Source: Streptosporangium album
Lineage (GTDB): Bacteria > Actinomycetota > Actinomycetes > Streptosporangiales > Streptosporangiaceae
Length of the DNA stretch: 64,000 bases
Direction: 5' to 3'
NCBI RefSeq assembly: GCF_014203795.1
Contig: NZ_JACHJU010000001.1
Location: 62,001-126,000 of the forward strand
The translations under genes were made by a program, and so were the position numbers. Below, piece after piece: positions 27,186 through 35,964 of the stretch; the stretch's first letter is position 1; each line of letters starts with the position of its first letter. The notes under the pieces were generated by a model. That model worked only from the letters and a program-made list of their open reading frames with translations. It made no database searches and was not told where the DNA came from.

Positions 27186-28187
27186 GAGTCATTGTCAGCA
27201 ACCGGCGTTCACGCTGGGTGACAGCTGCTTGTGAGCTTGCTCCCGGTGGAAGAGGACGAGCGCCGCGGCGACGATACCGCCGATCTTCCAAGGGCACTTG
27301 CTGACGTTCCGCAGTGCCTTGAACCGCATCTTGAGCTGGGCGTTCGCTCGTTCGGCGAGGGCTCGGAGCGCACCGTGGACCTTGTTGTACTGGATCTGAT
27401 CGTCGGTGAGTGTGCCACCCCGAGACCTCTTGTACGGCAGGCGAAACCCCATACCCGCATCGACGTAGCCGAGGTCGGCCAACGTGATCAGCCCGTCCTC
27501 GGCGGCCTTGGCCAGCGGGTCGAGGAGGCCGTGCAGGCGGGCACAGGTGAGATCGTGTTCACGGCCGGGCCGTACCTCAGAAGTCCACAGCGGGTCGCCG
27601 CCGGGGCTGGACAGGACCTGAATGTTGCCGCCGTGCTGCTTGTGTTCTCCACTCCACCACAGGTCGGCGCCGTTCGGGCCCAGGGCGCGGCAGCGGTCGG
27701 TTTCGATCAGCGTGCCATCCAGATGCAGGTGGGTGTAGCCGGCGGCCTTCGCCGCCGTGAGCGCCTCCTGTAGCGTCGGCGCCTGGGCCTTCAATACGGT
27801 GACCCCTTCTTCGACGTACCGATCACAGGTCGCGTGCGAGATGGCGTTATCGGCGGCCGGCCGGGCGATCCGAGCGCCGTCCACCAGCCAGCGGATGATC
27901 AGAACGGCCTGCTTGAACTCGCCCAGCGCCCGAGTGCCCGCGCGGGTGCGGCGCCGTACCCGCTCGGCGCGCAACAGCCCGGCCAGAAACAGCACAACCT
28001 CGCGCGGCATGTCCAACTCGGCTGTGTAGGTGATACTGGAGGTCACGTGAAGCCCTTGTGTGCGGTGCGGTGGATCCTTCGACAAGACCCACCCCTACCA
28101 GGGGCTTCACGCTTTTCTCTACTTGATCACTCCCACGCCCGCCGTGATCGGCTACACACGGTCATCGACCGTTGCTGACAACGTCTC
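27186..28187 (-). mobile_element. IS5-family element
   Basis: A 1002-bp element with 17-bp imperfect terminal inverted repeats (GAGTCATTGTCAGCAAC at 27186-27202 against GAGACGTTGTCAGCAAC read inward from 28187, two mismatches). A 3-bp target duplication AGT flanks it at 27183-27185 and 28188-28190. It sits just two bases beyond the rmlB stop codon. Confidence 0.88.
27195..28046 (-). CDS. IS5-family transposase (HARBI1-like DDE)
   Basis: About 283 residues from GTG 28046; the frame extends to 28085. The helix-turn-helix region is followed by DDE_Tnp_4-type motifs: HLHLDGTLIETDR (first Asp), WTSEVRPGREHDLTCAR, LITLADLGYVDAGMGFRLPYKR (second Asp) and ERANAQLKMRFKALRNVSKCPWKIGGIVAAALVLFHRE (Glu region). 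The stop codon lies inside the left terminal repeat. It appears intact and mobile. Confidence 0.9.
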   Translation of the reverse strand: MTSSITYTAELDMPREVVLFLAGLLRAERVRRRTRAGTRALGEFKQAVLIIRWLVDGARIARPAADNAISHATCDRYVEEGVTVLKAQAPTLQEALTAAKAAGYTHLHLDGTLIETDRCRALGPNGADLWWSGEHKQHGGNIQVLSSPGGDPLWTSEVRPGREHDLTCARLHGLLDPLAKAAEDGLITLADLGYVDAGMGFRLPYKRSRGGTLTDDQIQYNKVHGALRALAERANAQLKMRFKALRNVSKCPWKIGGIVAAALVLFHREQAHKQLSPSVNAGC

Positions 28188-28192
28188 AGTGC

Positions 28193-29170
28193 TTATCGAT
28201 CGGTTTTTTTTAGTGGACGCCACCAGTCCTGGTGATCGCGGTACCATCGCACGACTTGGACAAGTCCCTCATCGAAGTCAATACGGGATTCGTAGCCGAT
28301 CGCCGCGATCTTGCTGCTGTCCACGGAGTAACGCCGGTCGTGTCCGAGCCTGTCCGGCGCCTGTGTGACCATCTCCCAGCCCATGCCGAAGGCTGCGAGC
28401 AGTCGTTCCGTGAGTTCCCGGTTGGTCAGTTCGACCCCACCGCCGATGTTATAGATCTCACCGCCAGAGCCCTTGTCCAACACGAGCTGAATGCCTCGGC
28501 AGTGATCATCGACGTGCAGCCATTCGCGGACATGATGGCCGTCGCCGTACAAGGGCACGTGACGTCCGTCGATGAGGTTCGTTATGAAGAGCGGGATAAC
28601 CTTCTCCGGGTACTGATAATGGCCGTAGTTGTTGGAACAGCGGGTCACCCGTACATCGAGCCCATGGGTTCGGTGATAGGCGCGGCAGAGAAGATCGGCT
28701 CCCGCCTTCGCAGCCGAGTAGGGCGAGTTGGGCAGCAAGGGCTCCGACTCTGTCCAGGATCCTACGGCGATGGATCCGTATACCTCGTCCGTGGAGACCT
28801 GAACGACTGTACGCACGCCGGCATTGAGCGCCGTCTGCAAGAGGCGTTGCGTGCCGTAAACGTTGGTGACAACGAACTCCCCAGGGCCGTCTATCGATCG
28901 GTCGACATGTGTCTCGGCGGCGAAATTCACGATCACGTCGTGTCCCGGCACCACGTCGGCCAGTAACCGGACGTCGGTGATGTCCCCTCTGACGAATGTG
29001 AAGCACGAATGTCCGGCCACTGGGAGCAGATTCACCAGGTTGCCCGCATACGTGAGCTTGTCCAGCACCGTCACATGGACGTCCTCATAGCCGGGGTATC
29101 TCCCGGACAGCAGTGACCGCACATAGTGGGAACCAATGAATCCAGCACCACCTGGAACAAGGATTCTCAT
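28193..29170 (-). CDS. rmlB: dTDP-glucose 4,6-dehydratase
   Basis: A 325-residue extended SDR that converts dTDP-glucose to dTDP-4-keto-6-deoxyglucose. The NAD motif GGAGFIGSHYV is at the N-terminus. The catalytic STDEVYG (Thr-Asp-Glu) and PYSAAKAGADLL (Tyr-x3-Lys) motifs are both present, as are RCSNNYGHYQYPEKVIPLFI and HVREWLHVDDHCRGI. Length and motifs are canonical. Its ATG at 29170 overlaps the rmlA stop (ATGA), so the two are translationally coupled. Its product feeds the aminotransferase at 31256. An IS5 element is inserted immediately after its stop without damaging it. Confidence 0.95.
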   Translation of the reverse strand: MRILVPGGAGFIGSHYVRSLLSGRYPGYEDVHVTVLDKLTYAGNLVNLLPVAGHSCFTFVRGDITDVRLLADVVPGHDVIVNFAAETHVDRSIDGPGEFVVTNVYGTQRLLQTALNAGVRTVVQVSTDEVYGSIAVGSWTESEPLLPNSPYSAAKAGADLLCRAYHRTHGLDVRVTRCSNNYGHYQYPEKVIPLFITNLIDGRHVPLYGDGHHVREWLHVDDHCRGIQLVLDKGSGGEIYNIGGGVELTNRELTERLLAAFGMGWEMVTQAPDRLGHDRRYSVDSSKIAAIGYESRIDFDEGLVQVVRWYRDHQDWWRPLKKTDR

Positions 29171-30234
29171 GCCCGCACCTGAATCCTGCTGTGGTCGCCG
29201 ACCATGAGCTGATGTGTGTTCGGCACTCCGCTGGCCTGGCTGACCTCAACGTTTCGGCCGATCAGGGAGTACGTAAGCCCTGATACGCCTCTGATGGTGG
29301 ATTCTCCCAGAACTATGCTGTATTGCACCTCGGCGTCCTCCAGCACGCAGCCTTCGGCGATCGAGGTATAGGGGCCGATGTACGAACCGTTGATCTTACT
29401 GTGGGCGCCGACAATCGCAGGCCCTCGGATCACCGAGTTCTCTACCACCGCCCCGAGTTCGATGACAACGCGCCCCGTTATCTCCGAGAACCCGTCCACG
29501 GTTCCCCGGACGTCTGGTTGGATTGCCTCCAGGACGATGCGATTGCACTCCAGCATGTCCTGCAGACGCCCGGTATCTCTCCAGTAGCCGCTAACGAAGT
29601 GCGAACGGACACGACCACCGTTGTCGATTAGCCATTTGATGGCGTCCGTTATCTCCAACTCGCCGCGGGCGGAAGGTGTGATCGCCCTGACCGCCTCATG
29701 GATGGCCGGAGAGAATGTGTATACCCCTACGATCGCGAGATCGCTACGCGGGTATTCCGGCTTCTCCTCCAGACCAATAATATCGCCGTCCGGCCCGAGT
29801 TCGGCGACTCCGTAGAATTGTGGCTCGGCAACTCTGGTGAGCAGGATCTGGGCATCATTGTCAGCCTCACGGAAGGCATCCACCAGATCGGTGATGCCAC
29901 CCACCAGAAAGTTGTCGCCCAAGTACATCACGAACGGCTCATCGGCGAGGAACTCTCGGGCGATCAGGACACAATGCGCAAGCCCAAGAGGAGCCTCCTG
30001 GGGAATGTAAGTCACGTCGAGGCCGAACTTCGAGCCATCCCCGACCGCTTCCCTGACCTCGCAAGCCGTGTCGCCGACAATGATCCCGACGCTGCTGATG
30101 CCCGAGTCCCGTATCGCTTCAAGTCCGTAGTAGAGCACCGGCTTGTTGGCGACGGGGACCAGTTGCTTCGCTGAGGTATGGGTCAGCGGGCGCAGCCTCG
30201 TCCCCTTGCCGCCCGCTAGAACGAGTGCCTTCAT
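29167..30234 (-). CDS. rmlA: Glucose-1-phosphate thymidylyltransferase (long form)
   Basis: 355 residues from ATG 30234. It makes dTDP-glucose from glucose-1-phosphate and dTTP. The N-terminus carries the nucleotidyltransferase signature LAGGKGTRLRPLTHTSAKQLVPV; YLGDN, EEKPEYPRSDLAIVGVYTF and GYWRDTG follow. The last ~110 residues form a left-handed beta-helix of hexapeptide-like repeats, typical of the actinobacterial/archaeal long form rather than the ~290-residue enterobacterial enzyme. A 12-residue N-terminal extension in the track frame is not needed. It overlaps rmlB by 4 nt. Confidence 0.94.
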   Translation of the reverse strand: MKALVLAGGKGTRLRPLTHTSAKQLVPVANKPVLYYGLEAIRDSGISSVGIIVGDTACEVREAVGDGSKFGLDVTYIPQEAPLGLAHCVLIAREFLADEPFVMYLGDNFLVGGITDLVDAFREADNDAQILLTRVAEPQFYGVAELGPDGDIIGLEEKPEYPRSDLAIVGVYTFSPAIHEAVRAITPSARGELEITDAIKWLIDNGGRVRSHFVSGYWRDTGRLQDMLECNRIVLEAIQPDVRGTVDGFSEITGRVVIELGAVVENSVIRGPAIVGAHSKINGSYIGPYTSIAEGCVLEDAEVQYSIVLGESTIRGVSGLTYSLIGRNVEVSQASGVPNTHQLMVGDHSRIQVRA

Positions 30235-30366
30235 GGTTGTTGAGTCCTTCCACCAAGAATGCTTGGCCACAGTGACCGCCTATGGGCTCAATTTACGCGT
30301 AGCTCAAATCAGCAGCTCGTCGCCATCCTGCACTTTTGTCAAAGAACGTGTGGTATCTTGACAAGA

Positions 30367-30831
30367 CTAGACTTTTCCGCGATCGGAAAACGTCCATGCT
30401 CGATGCGTGACATAGCTTAGCGGAGGACTCGCGGCTATTATCAGACCCTGTGCCACCATAATCGGAATACCGGCAAATTCCACCAGAATCGGAACACCGA
30501 TAACGGACGCCGCCAAGAAGCTTAATCCGACTGCATAGAACCGCAGATAACCCGTAATCCACGATTCCCCGGAAACACGGAAAACCACCAGCCTGTACCA
30601 GGGGTACACGATTACCGAGGTGACGAACTGGCAGGCCGCGAGCAGAAAAAGATAAGGAACCCGATCTTTGGTGACAAACAATCCCAGGCCCAGGAGAGCG
30701 TAATAGACCGCAGCCGTCATGACGCCGGCCAGTAGATATATGATGCGCCGGTCCCCAAATATCGAGAGCAGAGCTCGCCACCTGGAACGTGAATCCTTGT
30801 CGCCGGCGGCTCGACTTTCGACTTCAACCAT
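30367..30831 (-). CDS. GtrA-family membrane protein
   Basis: 154 residues with four predicted membrane helices after a charged N-terminus: IIYLLAGVMTAAVYYALLGLGLF, YLFLLAACQFVTSVIVYPWY, YLRFYAVGLSFLAASVIGVPILV, IMVAQGLIIAASPPLSYVTHRAWTF. The pattern and the closing HRAWTFS-type end are characteristic of GtrA proteins, which are proposed to flip undecaprenyl-phosphate-linked sugars made by GtrB-type enzymes. A GtrB-like GT2 is encoded at 21295 in the same cassette, now separated from it by IS1380, ISAs1 and IS5 insertions. It lies 132 bp upstream of rmlA in the same orientation. Confidence 0.85.
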   Translation of the reverse strand: MVEVESRAAGDKDSRSRWRALLSIFGDRRIIYLLAGVMTAAVYYALLGLGLFVTKDRVPYLFLLAACQFVTSVIVYPWYRLVVFRVSGESWITGYLRFYAVGLSFLAASVIGVPILVEFAGIPIMVAQGLIIAASPPLSYVTHRAWTFSDRGKV

Positions 30832-31255
30832 ATGGCAGTCACTTCGGATCGTGATCGAACAGCGGATAAAATGAATTATGGTCGGCCGCCGAAAATTAAT
30901 CGGGACTAACGTCAGGGGCGGCGGTCATTGCGTGTTGCCACCCGAACGGACTCCTCCGGTGCTCGTGACCCGGCCCATGCCGGCCGTGACCGGATACGTC
31001 CGCCCATCATGAGGTGATCCTCCTCATCGAGGGAAGTCCGGACGGTAACGGGGAGACGGCCGCCGGCCTGAAGCGGAGGATCGATGACGATGACGCCCGT
31101 GGCCGGCCTGTGAACGGCCTTTCAAGCCGCGGAAAATGGAGACTCGGCCTCAGCACGGGAACGGCGAGGCGTTCGGCCGAGCACCCAGGACAGGGCTGGC
31201 TCCAGCGGCGATTCCCGGGCGTTTACGACCCGCGGCTGGATCATGTCACACACCA
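30832..31255. other. Intergenic region upstream of gtrA
   Basis: About 420 bp between the aminotransferase stop and gtrA. No gene is recognised. It contains a short palindromic patch (ATGAGG...CCTCAT around 31010-31030). It probably holds the promoter for the gtrA-rmlA-rmlB transcript on the minus strand. Confidence 0.4.
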
Positions 31256-32389
31256 TCAGCCCACCTCGTAGGTCTGGACGGCGTTGACTACTCGGTCGAC
31301 ATCGGCCTCGGCCAGATCAGCGAACAGCGGCAGCCGTACAAGGCGGTCGGCGACCTCCTCGGTAACCGGACACCCTCCTGGGGCCGCCCGACCGTATCGC
31401 ACCCCCGCGGGCGCGACGTGCAGCGGTTGGTAGTGGAACGCCGCTTGCACATCCATCTTCGAAAGGTGGGCGATCAATGCCTGCCGGTTCGCCAGATCCG
31501 GAAGCAGAAGGTAGTACAGATGCGCCGGATGGGCGCAGCCATCCGGGATCGTCGGCTGGACCACCCCGTTCACCGTACCCCAGCCCGCCAGTTCATCGTG
31601 ATATCTGCGCCATACGGCATGACGCCGGATCTGGATCGTGCCGAACGACTCCAGTTGGGCGGTTAGCTGGGCGGCGAGAACATCGGACGGAAGGTAGCTT
31701 GATCCGATGTCAACCCATCTGTACTTGTCCACCATGCCACGGAAGAACTGGCCGCGATCAGTGCCCTTCTCACGGATGACCTCGGCGCGCGCCACCAGGC
31801 CGGCGTCGTTCAGGAGCAACGCGCCGCCCTCTCCGCACTGCACATTCTTCGTCGCGTGGAAGCTCTGCGTCGCCAGGCAACCGAACGACCCGAGTGGCCG
31901 ACCCCGATAGAAGCCGCCGAGGCCGTGGGCGTTGTCCTCAACGAGGGCGAGCTCGTACCGCTCGCACAGCTTGCCAATGGCCTCCATCTCGCAGGCGACA
32001 CCTGCGTAGTGGACGACCACGACAGCCCGCGTGCGATCGGTGATGGCGGCTTCCAGAAGTCGCTCATCCAGATTCAGGGTGTCCGGGCGGCAGTCGACGA
32101 ATACAGGGACCACCCCCCGCAGGGCAAAGGCGTTGGCCGTCGACATGAAGGCGAACGAGGGCATGATCACCTCATCTCCGGGCTTGAGGTCGAGCAGAAT
32201 CGCCGACATCTCCAGTGCATGCGTGCAGGAAGTGGTCAGCAGGACATAGTCGACGCCGGTCATCTCGCGCAGAAGCCCGCCAGCCCTCCGGGTGAACGGC
32301 CCGTCCCCACAGGTGAATCCCCGGCGCACGGCCTCCGTCAGGTAGTCGAGTTCGTTCTCCGAAATATGTGTCCGATTGAAAGGAATCAT
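31256..32389 (-). CDS. rffA: DegT/DnrJ/EryC1/StrS aminotransferase, WecE/RffA type (dTDP-4-amino-4,6-dideoxyhexose synthesis)
   Basis: A 377-residue PLP enzyme. Motifs include GPFTRRAGGLLREMTG, LLTTSCTHALEMSAILLDLKPGDEVIMPSFAFMSTANAFALRG, ALVEDNAHGLGG (PLP-binding Asp), and SFHATKNVQCGEGGALL with the PLP-forming lysine. This text matches WecE/RffA, which aminates dTDP-4-keto-6-deoxyglucose to dTDP-4-amino-4,6-dideoxygalactose (dTDP-Fuc4N). The C4 stereochemistry of the product is inferred from that similarity. It overlaps the upstream membrane protein gene by 4 nt (ATGA), and its substrate is supplied by RmlA and RmlB encoded downstream. Confidence 0.9.
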   Translation of the reverse strand: MIPFNRTHISENELDYLTEAVRRGFTCGDGPFTRRAGGLLREMTGVDYVLLTTSCTHALEMSAILLDLKPGDEVIMPSFAFMSTANAFALRGVVPVFVDCRPDTLNLDERLLEAAITDRTRAVVVVHYAGVACEMEAIGKLCERYELALVEDNAHGLGGFYRGRPLGSFGCLATQSFHATKNVQCGEGGALLLNDAGLVARAEVIREKGTDRGQFFRGMVDKYRWVDIGSSYLPSDVLAAQLTAQLESFGTIQIRRHAVWRRYHDELAGWGTVNGVVQPTIPDGCAHPAHLYYLLLPDLANRQALIAHLSKMDVQAAFHYQPLHVAPAGVRYGRAAPGGCPVTEEVADRLVRLPLFADLAEADVDRVVNAVQTYEVG

Positions 32390-34749
32390 GTCGTACCGCC
32401 TGGCACCTGGTAAACGGCATAGTCGCCGGAACGGAATCGAAGGTTTGCGGCATCGCCGATCCTGTTGCCCGGGCTCATGTACCGCTCGTCAACGAACAGC
32501 CAGCGCACGCCGTAGCGCACTCGCAGTCGTTGGATCGAAGCAGTCGAGGGCGATCGGAAGGCCGCATCATTGAGTTGGATCCGCTCCTGGTCCCAGAACG
32601 GCAGATACTCTGCTGTAAGGCCCCTGCGCCAATGCTGGTAATTCGTCGGAGTGAACGCCCAACCCTCCACCAGCATGCGTCGTTCGGTCAGAGCGGCTCC
32701 CCAGAATTCACGGCTGTCGCAGGGGTTTTCGTATCCCCAGCGGCAATGTGTGTTCGTGGCGACCAGATCGTCCGGGTCGGAGTGGGCACGCAGCCACCGT
32801 CCGGCGGTCAAGGCGTTTCGAGGGACCATCGACGCCTCCACGGCCGGGTCTGTGTCAGTGCTGCCGCCTGCCGGGGTGTGGACAGCCATCGAAAGAACGC
32901 GCAGGGCGCAGGCGGCGGGCAGACCGGCGGCTGCGATCATTGAGATCGTGAGAGCCCCGGCGACGACAAGACGCTGCCTGTTGACGACAAAGAGCACACT
33001 GGTCGCGAGCAGGGCGAGGACCGCCAGGACGATGTACGGCCGATACAGGAGGATCTCGTCCTGGCCCGGAGTCAAGGGGACCTGGACGCCAAGGAACATA
33101 CGGATCAGACAGGTCACCACGATCGCCGCGCCGGCCGCGCACGCTGTCGCACGCAGTGGTATCCGGGCTCGCCGCAGGATGATGAAGATCCCGTAGACCG
33201 CGACAATCCCCAGATAGGGATAGACCGCTACGGAGAAGTACCGTTCAGCGTGATGAGGGTGCCCGAACAGGAGCGTAGCGCCGATCCCCGCGGCACCGAT
33301 ACTGAGCATCAGAACCACCGCGGGTCGCATGAGCAATCGCGGCCGGCTCAGCAGCCCACAGATCCCACACCATCCTATGACCCAACTCAGCAGGTACAGC
33401 AGCGTGATACCGAGAGCCGAAGCGAGTGGTGGCTCGATGTGTTCGCCCTGACCGGTCAGTTCTCCCCATACGTTACGCATCATGGCGAGCGGTTCGACGG
33501 TCATCCCCAGACGCGCTTGGCCGAACAGTATGAACTGCGCATAGGCAAAGCACACCGTGGTGATCCCCAGCGAAACAAGTGCGGGCCAGGGCATCCGTCG
33601 ATGTCTCGCCGCCTCCATCAGGGCGATCGCGATCAGGCCGACGGCGAGCAGGGGCAGATACGTGGCTTTGGCCCCCGTCACCGCCACGAGAAAGACGGCC
33701 AGTAGGAGCCACTTACCGGGGGCGCTCCGCCTACGATCAAGAAGATCGACCAGGAGGAGGACCACTGGTGTGAAGAGGAGAGCCCCGAAGGTCTGGGTGG
33801 GGCTCTGCCACGTCTGAGTGGGTCTCCACGTGAACGCTCCAACCTCTGTGCCGAGGTACAGGTTCGGAGCCTCCAGGAAGAGAGCGCCCGCGGTGGCCAG
33901 CAGCGCAGCCGGCCATGAGCCCACCACACGCCGTCCGATCATTCCTATCAGAACGGCGAACGCGACCATCATGGGCAGCATGACCAGCCTGAACAGCAGC
34001 ACCAGCGGCTCCACGCCGGTAATCCAGCTTGCCGCCGCGAAGTGGGCGTAGACGAACCAGTGGTAGAAGAGGGGCTCACCAGCGATCATCGGCACCGTGG
34101 GCGGCATGTGGTGCTTCAACTCGCCGATCAGCGCCAGGTGGAACGGTATGTCGAGACTGACGGTTCCAAATGCCGGCCACGTCAGGGCATGCAGCTTGAA
34201 GAACCTGGTAGCGCTCCAGGCCACCAGATAGGCCGTGACCAGGGCGAGGGACCAGGACCACCAGATCGGCGCAGTGGGACGAGGGGCGCCTTTCCAGTGC
34301 CGGCGCAGGCGGGGGACGGCGGTGAAGACCACGTAGGTGATGATCGGCCAAGCTGTGACGAGCAGCGGTACCCCAGCCGCGCGGGCGGCGATGTAGGTGA
34401 GCACCTCGATCGCATAGCCGAGCACCAGCCCGAGAGCGATCTCCTCCGCCAGTGTCCACCTGCCGCCGTACAGAGCGCGGATCAGCAGCAACCCCGGAAG
34501 CGTGAGCCCCAGCGCGACATAGGCGCCGAAGCAGACCATATCCCGGGCGGAAACACCAAAGAAACCCAGCACCGCCACCGCAAAGATGGTTACAAACGCC
34601 GCCGGCAACCATCTAAACGCGTGAAAGCACCAGAATCTCCGCCACCGAACAGCCCATTTCTGTTCACGCGGAGTCCCATTTGCCTGAGATTCTCCCGTGG
34701 GTTCAAGGAGATCCGGCAAGGGACTTTGAAGGTGTGGAGTCTTGGCCAT
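32386..34749 (-). CDS. Large polytopic membrane protein, putative GT-C glycosyltransferase
   Basis: About 787 residues from ATG 34749 (GTG 34764 also possible). Roughly 14 hydrophobic helices are followed by a ~190-residue soluble C-terminal domain (VPRNALTAGRWLRAHSDPDDLVATNTHCRWG to the end). An early extracytoplasmic loop has acidic and His residues (SLDIPFHLALIGELKHHMPP, GEPLFYHWF), resembling the catalytic loop of lipid-linked-sugar-dependent GT-C enzymes. Specific family not recognised. With GtrA and the GtrB-like GT2 it could be the third partner that transfers the lipid-linked sugar outside the membrane (inference). It is translationally coupled to the aminotransferase. A 7-bp hairpin at 34930-34949 lies in its upstream region. 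Confidence 0.72.
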   Translation of the reverse strand: MAKTPHLQSPLPDLLEPTGESQANGTPREQKWAVRWRRFWCFHAFRWLPAAFVTIFAVAVLGFFGVSARDMVCFGAYVALGLTLPGLLLIRALYGGRWTLAEEIALGLVLGYAIEVLTYIAARAAGVPLLVTAWPIITYVVFTAVPRLRRHWKGAPRPTAPIWWSWSLALVTAYLVAWSATRFFKLHALTWPAFGTVSLDIPFHLALIGELKHHMPPTVPMIAGEPLFYHWFVYAHFAAASWITGVEPLVLLFRLVMLPMMVAFAVLIGMIGRRVVGSWPAALLATAGALFLEAPNLYLGTEVGAFTWRPTQTWQSPTQTFGALLFTPVVLLLVDLLDRRRSAPGKWLLLAVFLVAVTGAKATYLPLLAVGLIAIALMEAARHRRMPWPALVSLGITTVCFAYAQFILFGQARLGMTVEPLAMMRNVWGELTGQGEHIEPPLASALGITLLYLLSWVIGWCGICGLLSRPRLLMRPAVVLMLSIGAAGIGATLLFGHPHHAERYFSVAVYPYLGIVAVYGIFIILRRARIPLRATACAAGAAIVVTCLIRMFLGVQVPLTPGQDEILLYRPYIVLAVLALLATSVLFVVNRQRLVVAGALTISMIAAAGLPAACALRVLSMAVHTPAGGSTDTDPAVEASMVPRNALTAGRWLRAHSDPDDLVATNTHCRWGYENPCDSREFWGAALTERRMLVEGWAFTPTNYQHWRRGLTAEYLPFWDQERIQLNDAAFRSPSTASIQRLRVRYGVRWLFVDERYMSPGNRIGDAANLRFRSGDYAVYQVPGGTT

Positions 34750-34994
34750 GCATGCAAGTCTCACGACACGAGCGTCCTGACCGGATTTGGACGTCCACGT
34801 TTTTCAATGTCTTTGCCAGCCGTTCATATGGTCCAACCAGTACAGCAGGGCGGCAAGACTCGCCGTCCTTTCTGACAGACGGGGTGTCCGATTTCAAGCA
34901 TTGCTCCGCCGTGGAATCGCGGACGGCATGCCCCGGCCAGAACCGGGGCGGCATCGACACACTCCGCACTGATCATTATTCGGCGATGACCGGT

Positions 34995-35880
34995 TACGGC
35001 AGCTGTAGATCGTTAATCTGATGTGGCGGGTGTCGGCGGTCATCTGACGGATACCGCTGTGACCTCGTTCCACCGTCGGTGGCAGGCTGCTGCCCGGTGT
35101 TGGTGACGTCGCCGCCAGTGCGACCGGTGCAGGGCGTGATCAGGGTCGATGTTCTGCCTGGGCCGGGCCGGCACGAGGATGCGCAGGAGTTTCAGCAGCT
35201 CACGGCAGCTCACCGGGACCAGTTCGACATGGGCGTGTTCGGCGCTGTCGCGGTGTTCCAGGCCGGCGATGACGGCCGGCAGCACATAGGAGATCATGCT
35301 GATCAGGCACCAACGGCGCCAGGACGTCCAGGTGGTGACCTGACCCTGGTCCAGCCCGGTCAGGCCCTTGGCGGCCTGGAAGTCCTCCTCGATCCGCCAC
35401 CTGCGGCCCACCACATCGACCAGCACGTGCAACGGCACCCTGGCGGCTGACCAGCACCGATAGAACGACAGGGCGCCGGTATAGCGGTGCCGGCGGATCA
35501 GCAGCGCGGACTGCCCTACCCGGTGCCCGCCGGGGCATGCACCCGATGGTCGGACTTGACGGCGATCACATAGCTGTAGCCCACCTCGCGGATGGTCATC
35601 CGGCAGGCGCGCCCGCCGTACACCTCATCGGCGGCCACCTACGCGCGGAGGACGCCACGCTCGCGCGCATGGGTGGGCATCTCGCATGCCAACTGCGGCT
35701 TGGTGGCGAACATCACCTCCTCGGGAACCCCGCTCAGCTCACGACGCTCCTCATCGGCGGCCCACGCTCCGGGCAGGAAGAGCCGGTGGCCGATCAGGGT
35801 GTTCCCGGCCCGGGTGGCAGTTGGCCGTGCCCTCCACCGCCAGCATCGCCTCGATTGCCGTACCAGTTAAATGGGATACA
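34995..35880 (-). mobile_element. Truncated IS701-family fragment
   Basis: 34995-35530 is almost identical to the left end of the IS701 element at 17218-17752, including the terminal repeat TACGGCAGCTGTAGATCG and the transposase C-terminus (RRWRIEEDFQAAKGLTGLDQGQVT). From 35531 to about 35800 the sequence is a different, diverged IS701 copy (QLACEM, AADEERRELSGVPEE), and a last piece (EAMLAVEGTANC) is an N-terminal scrap. It is therefore a chimeric remnant without a right end. It has the same orientation as the left copy. Confidence 0.85.
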
Positions 35881-35964
35881 TCCCAAAAATAACCGTAAGT
35901 TACATCGCCAAGACACACCACCTCCTGCGCCACAAATACAGTCACGGTCTGTAATGCTACAACC

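Noticed and set aside
28193-30234. Rhamnose biosynthesis locus
   Set aside because: rmlA and rmlB are present, but no rmlC or rmlD was found in the window; the aminotransferase points to a 4-amino sugar instead.
34930-34949. Terminator hairpin upstream of the 32386-34749 gene
   Set aside because: A 7-bp stem without T-run in front of a minus-strand gene; it may be a leader structure but is too weak to list as a site.
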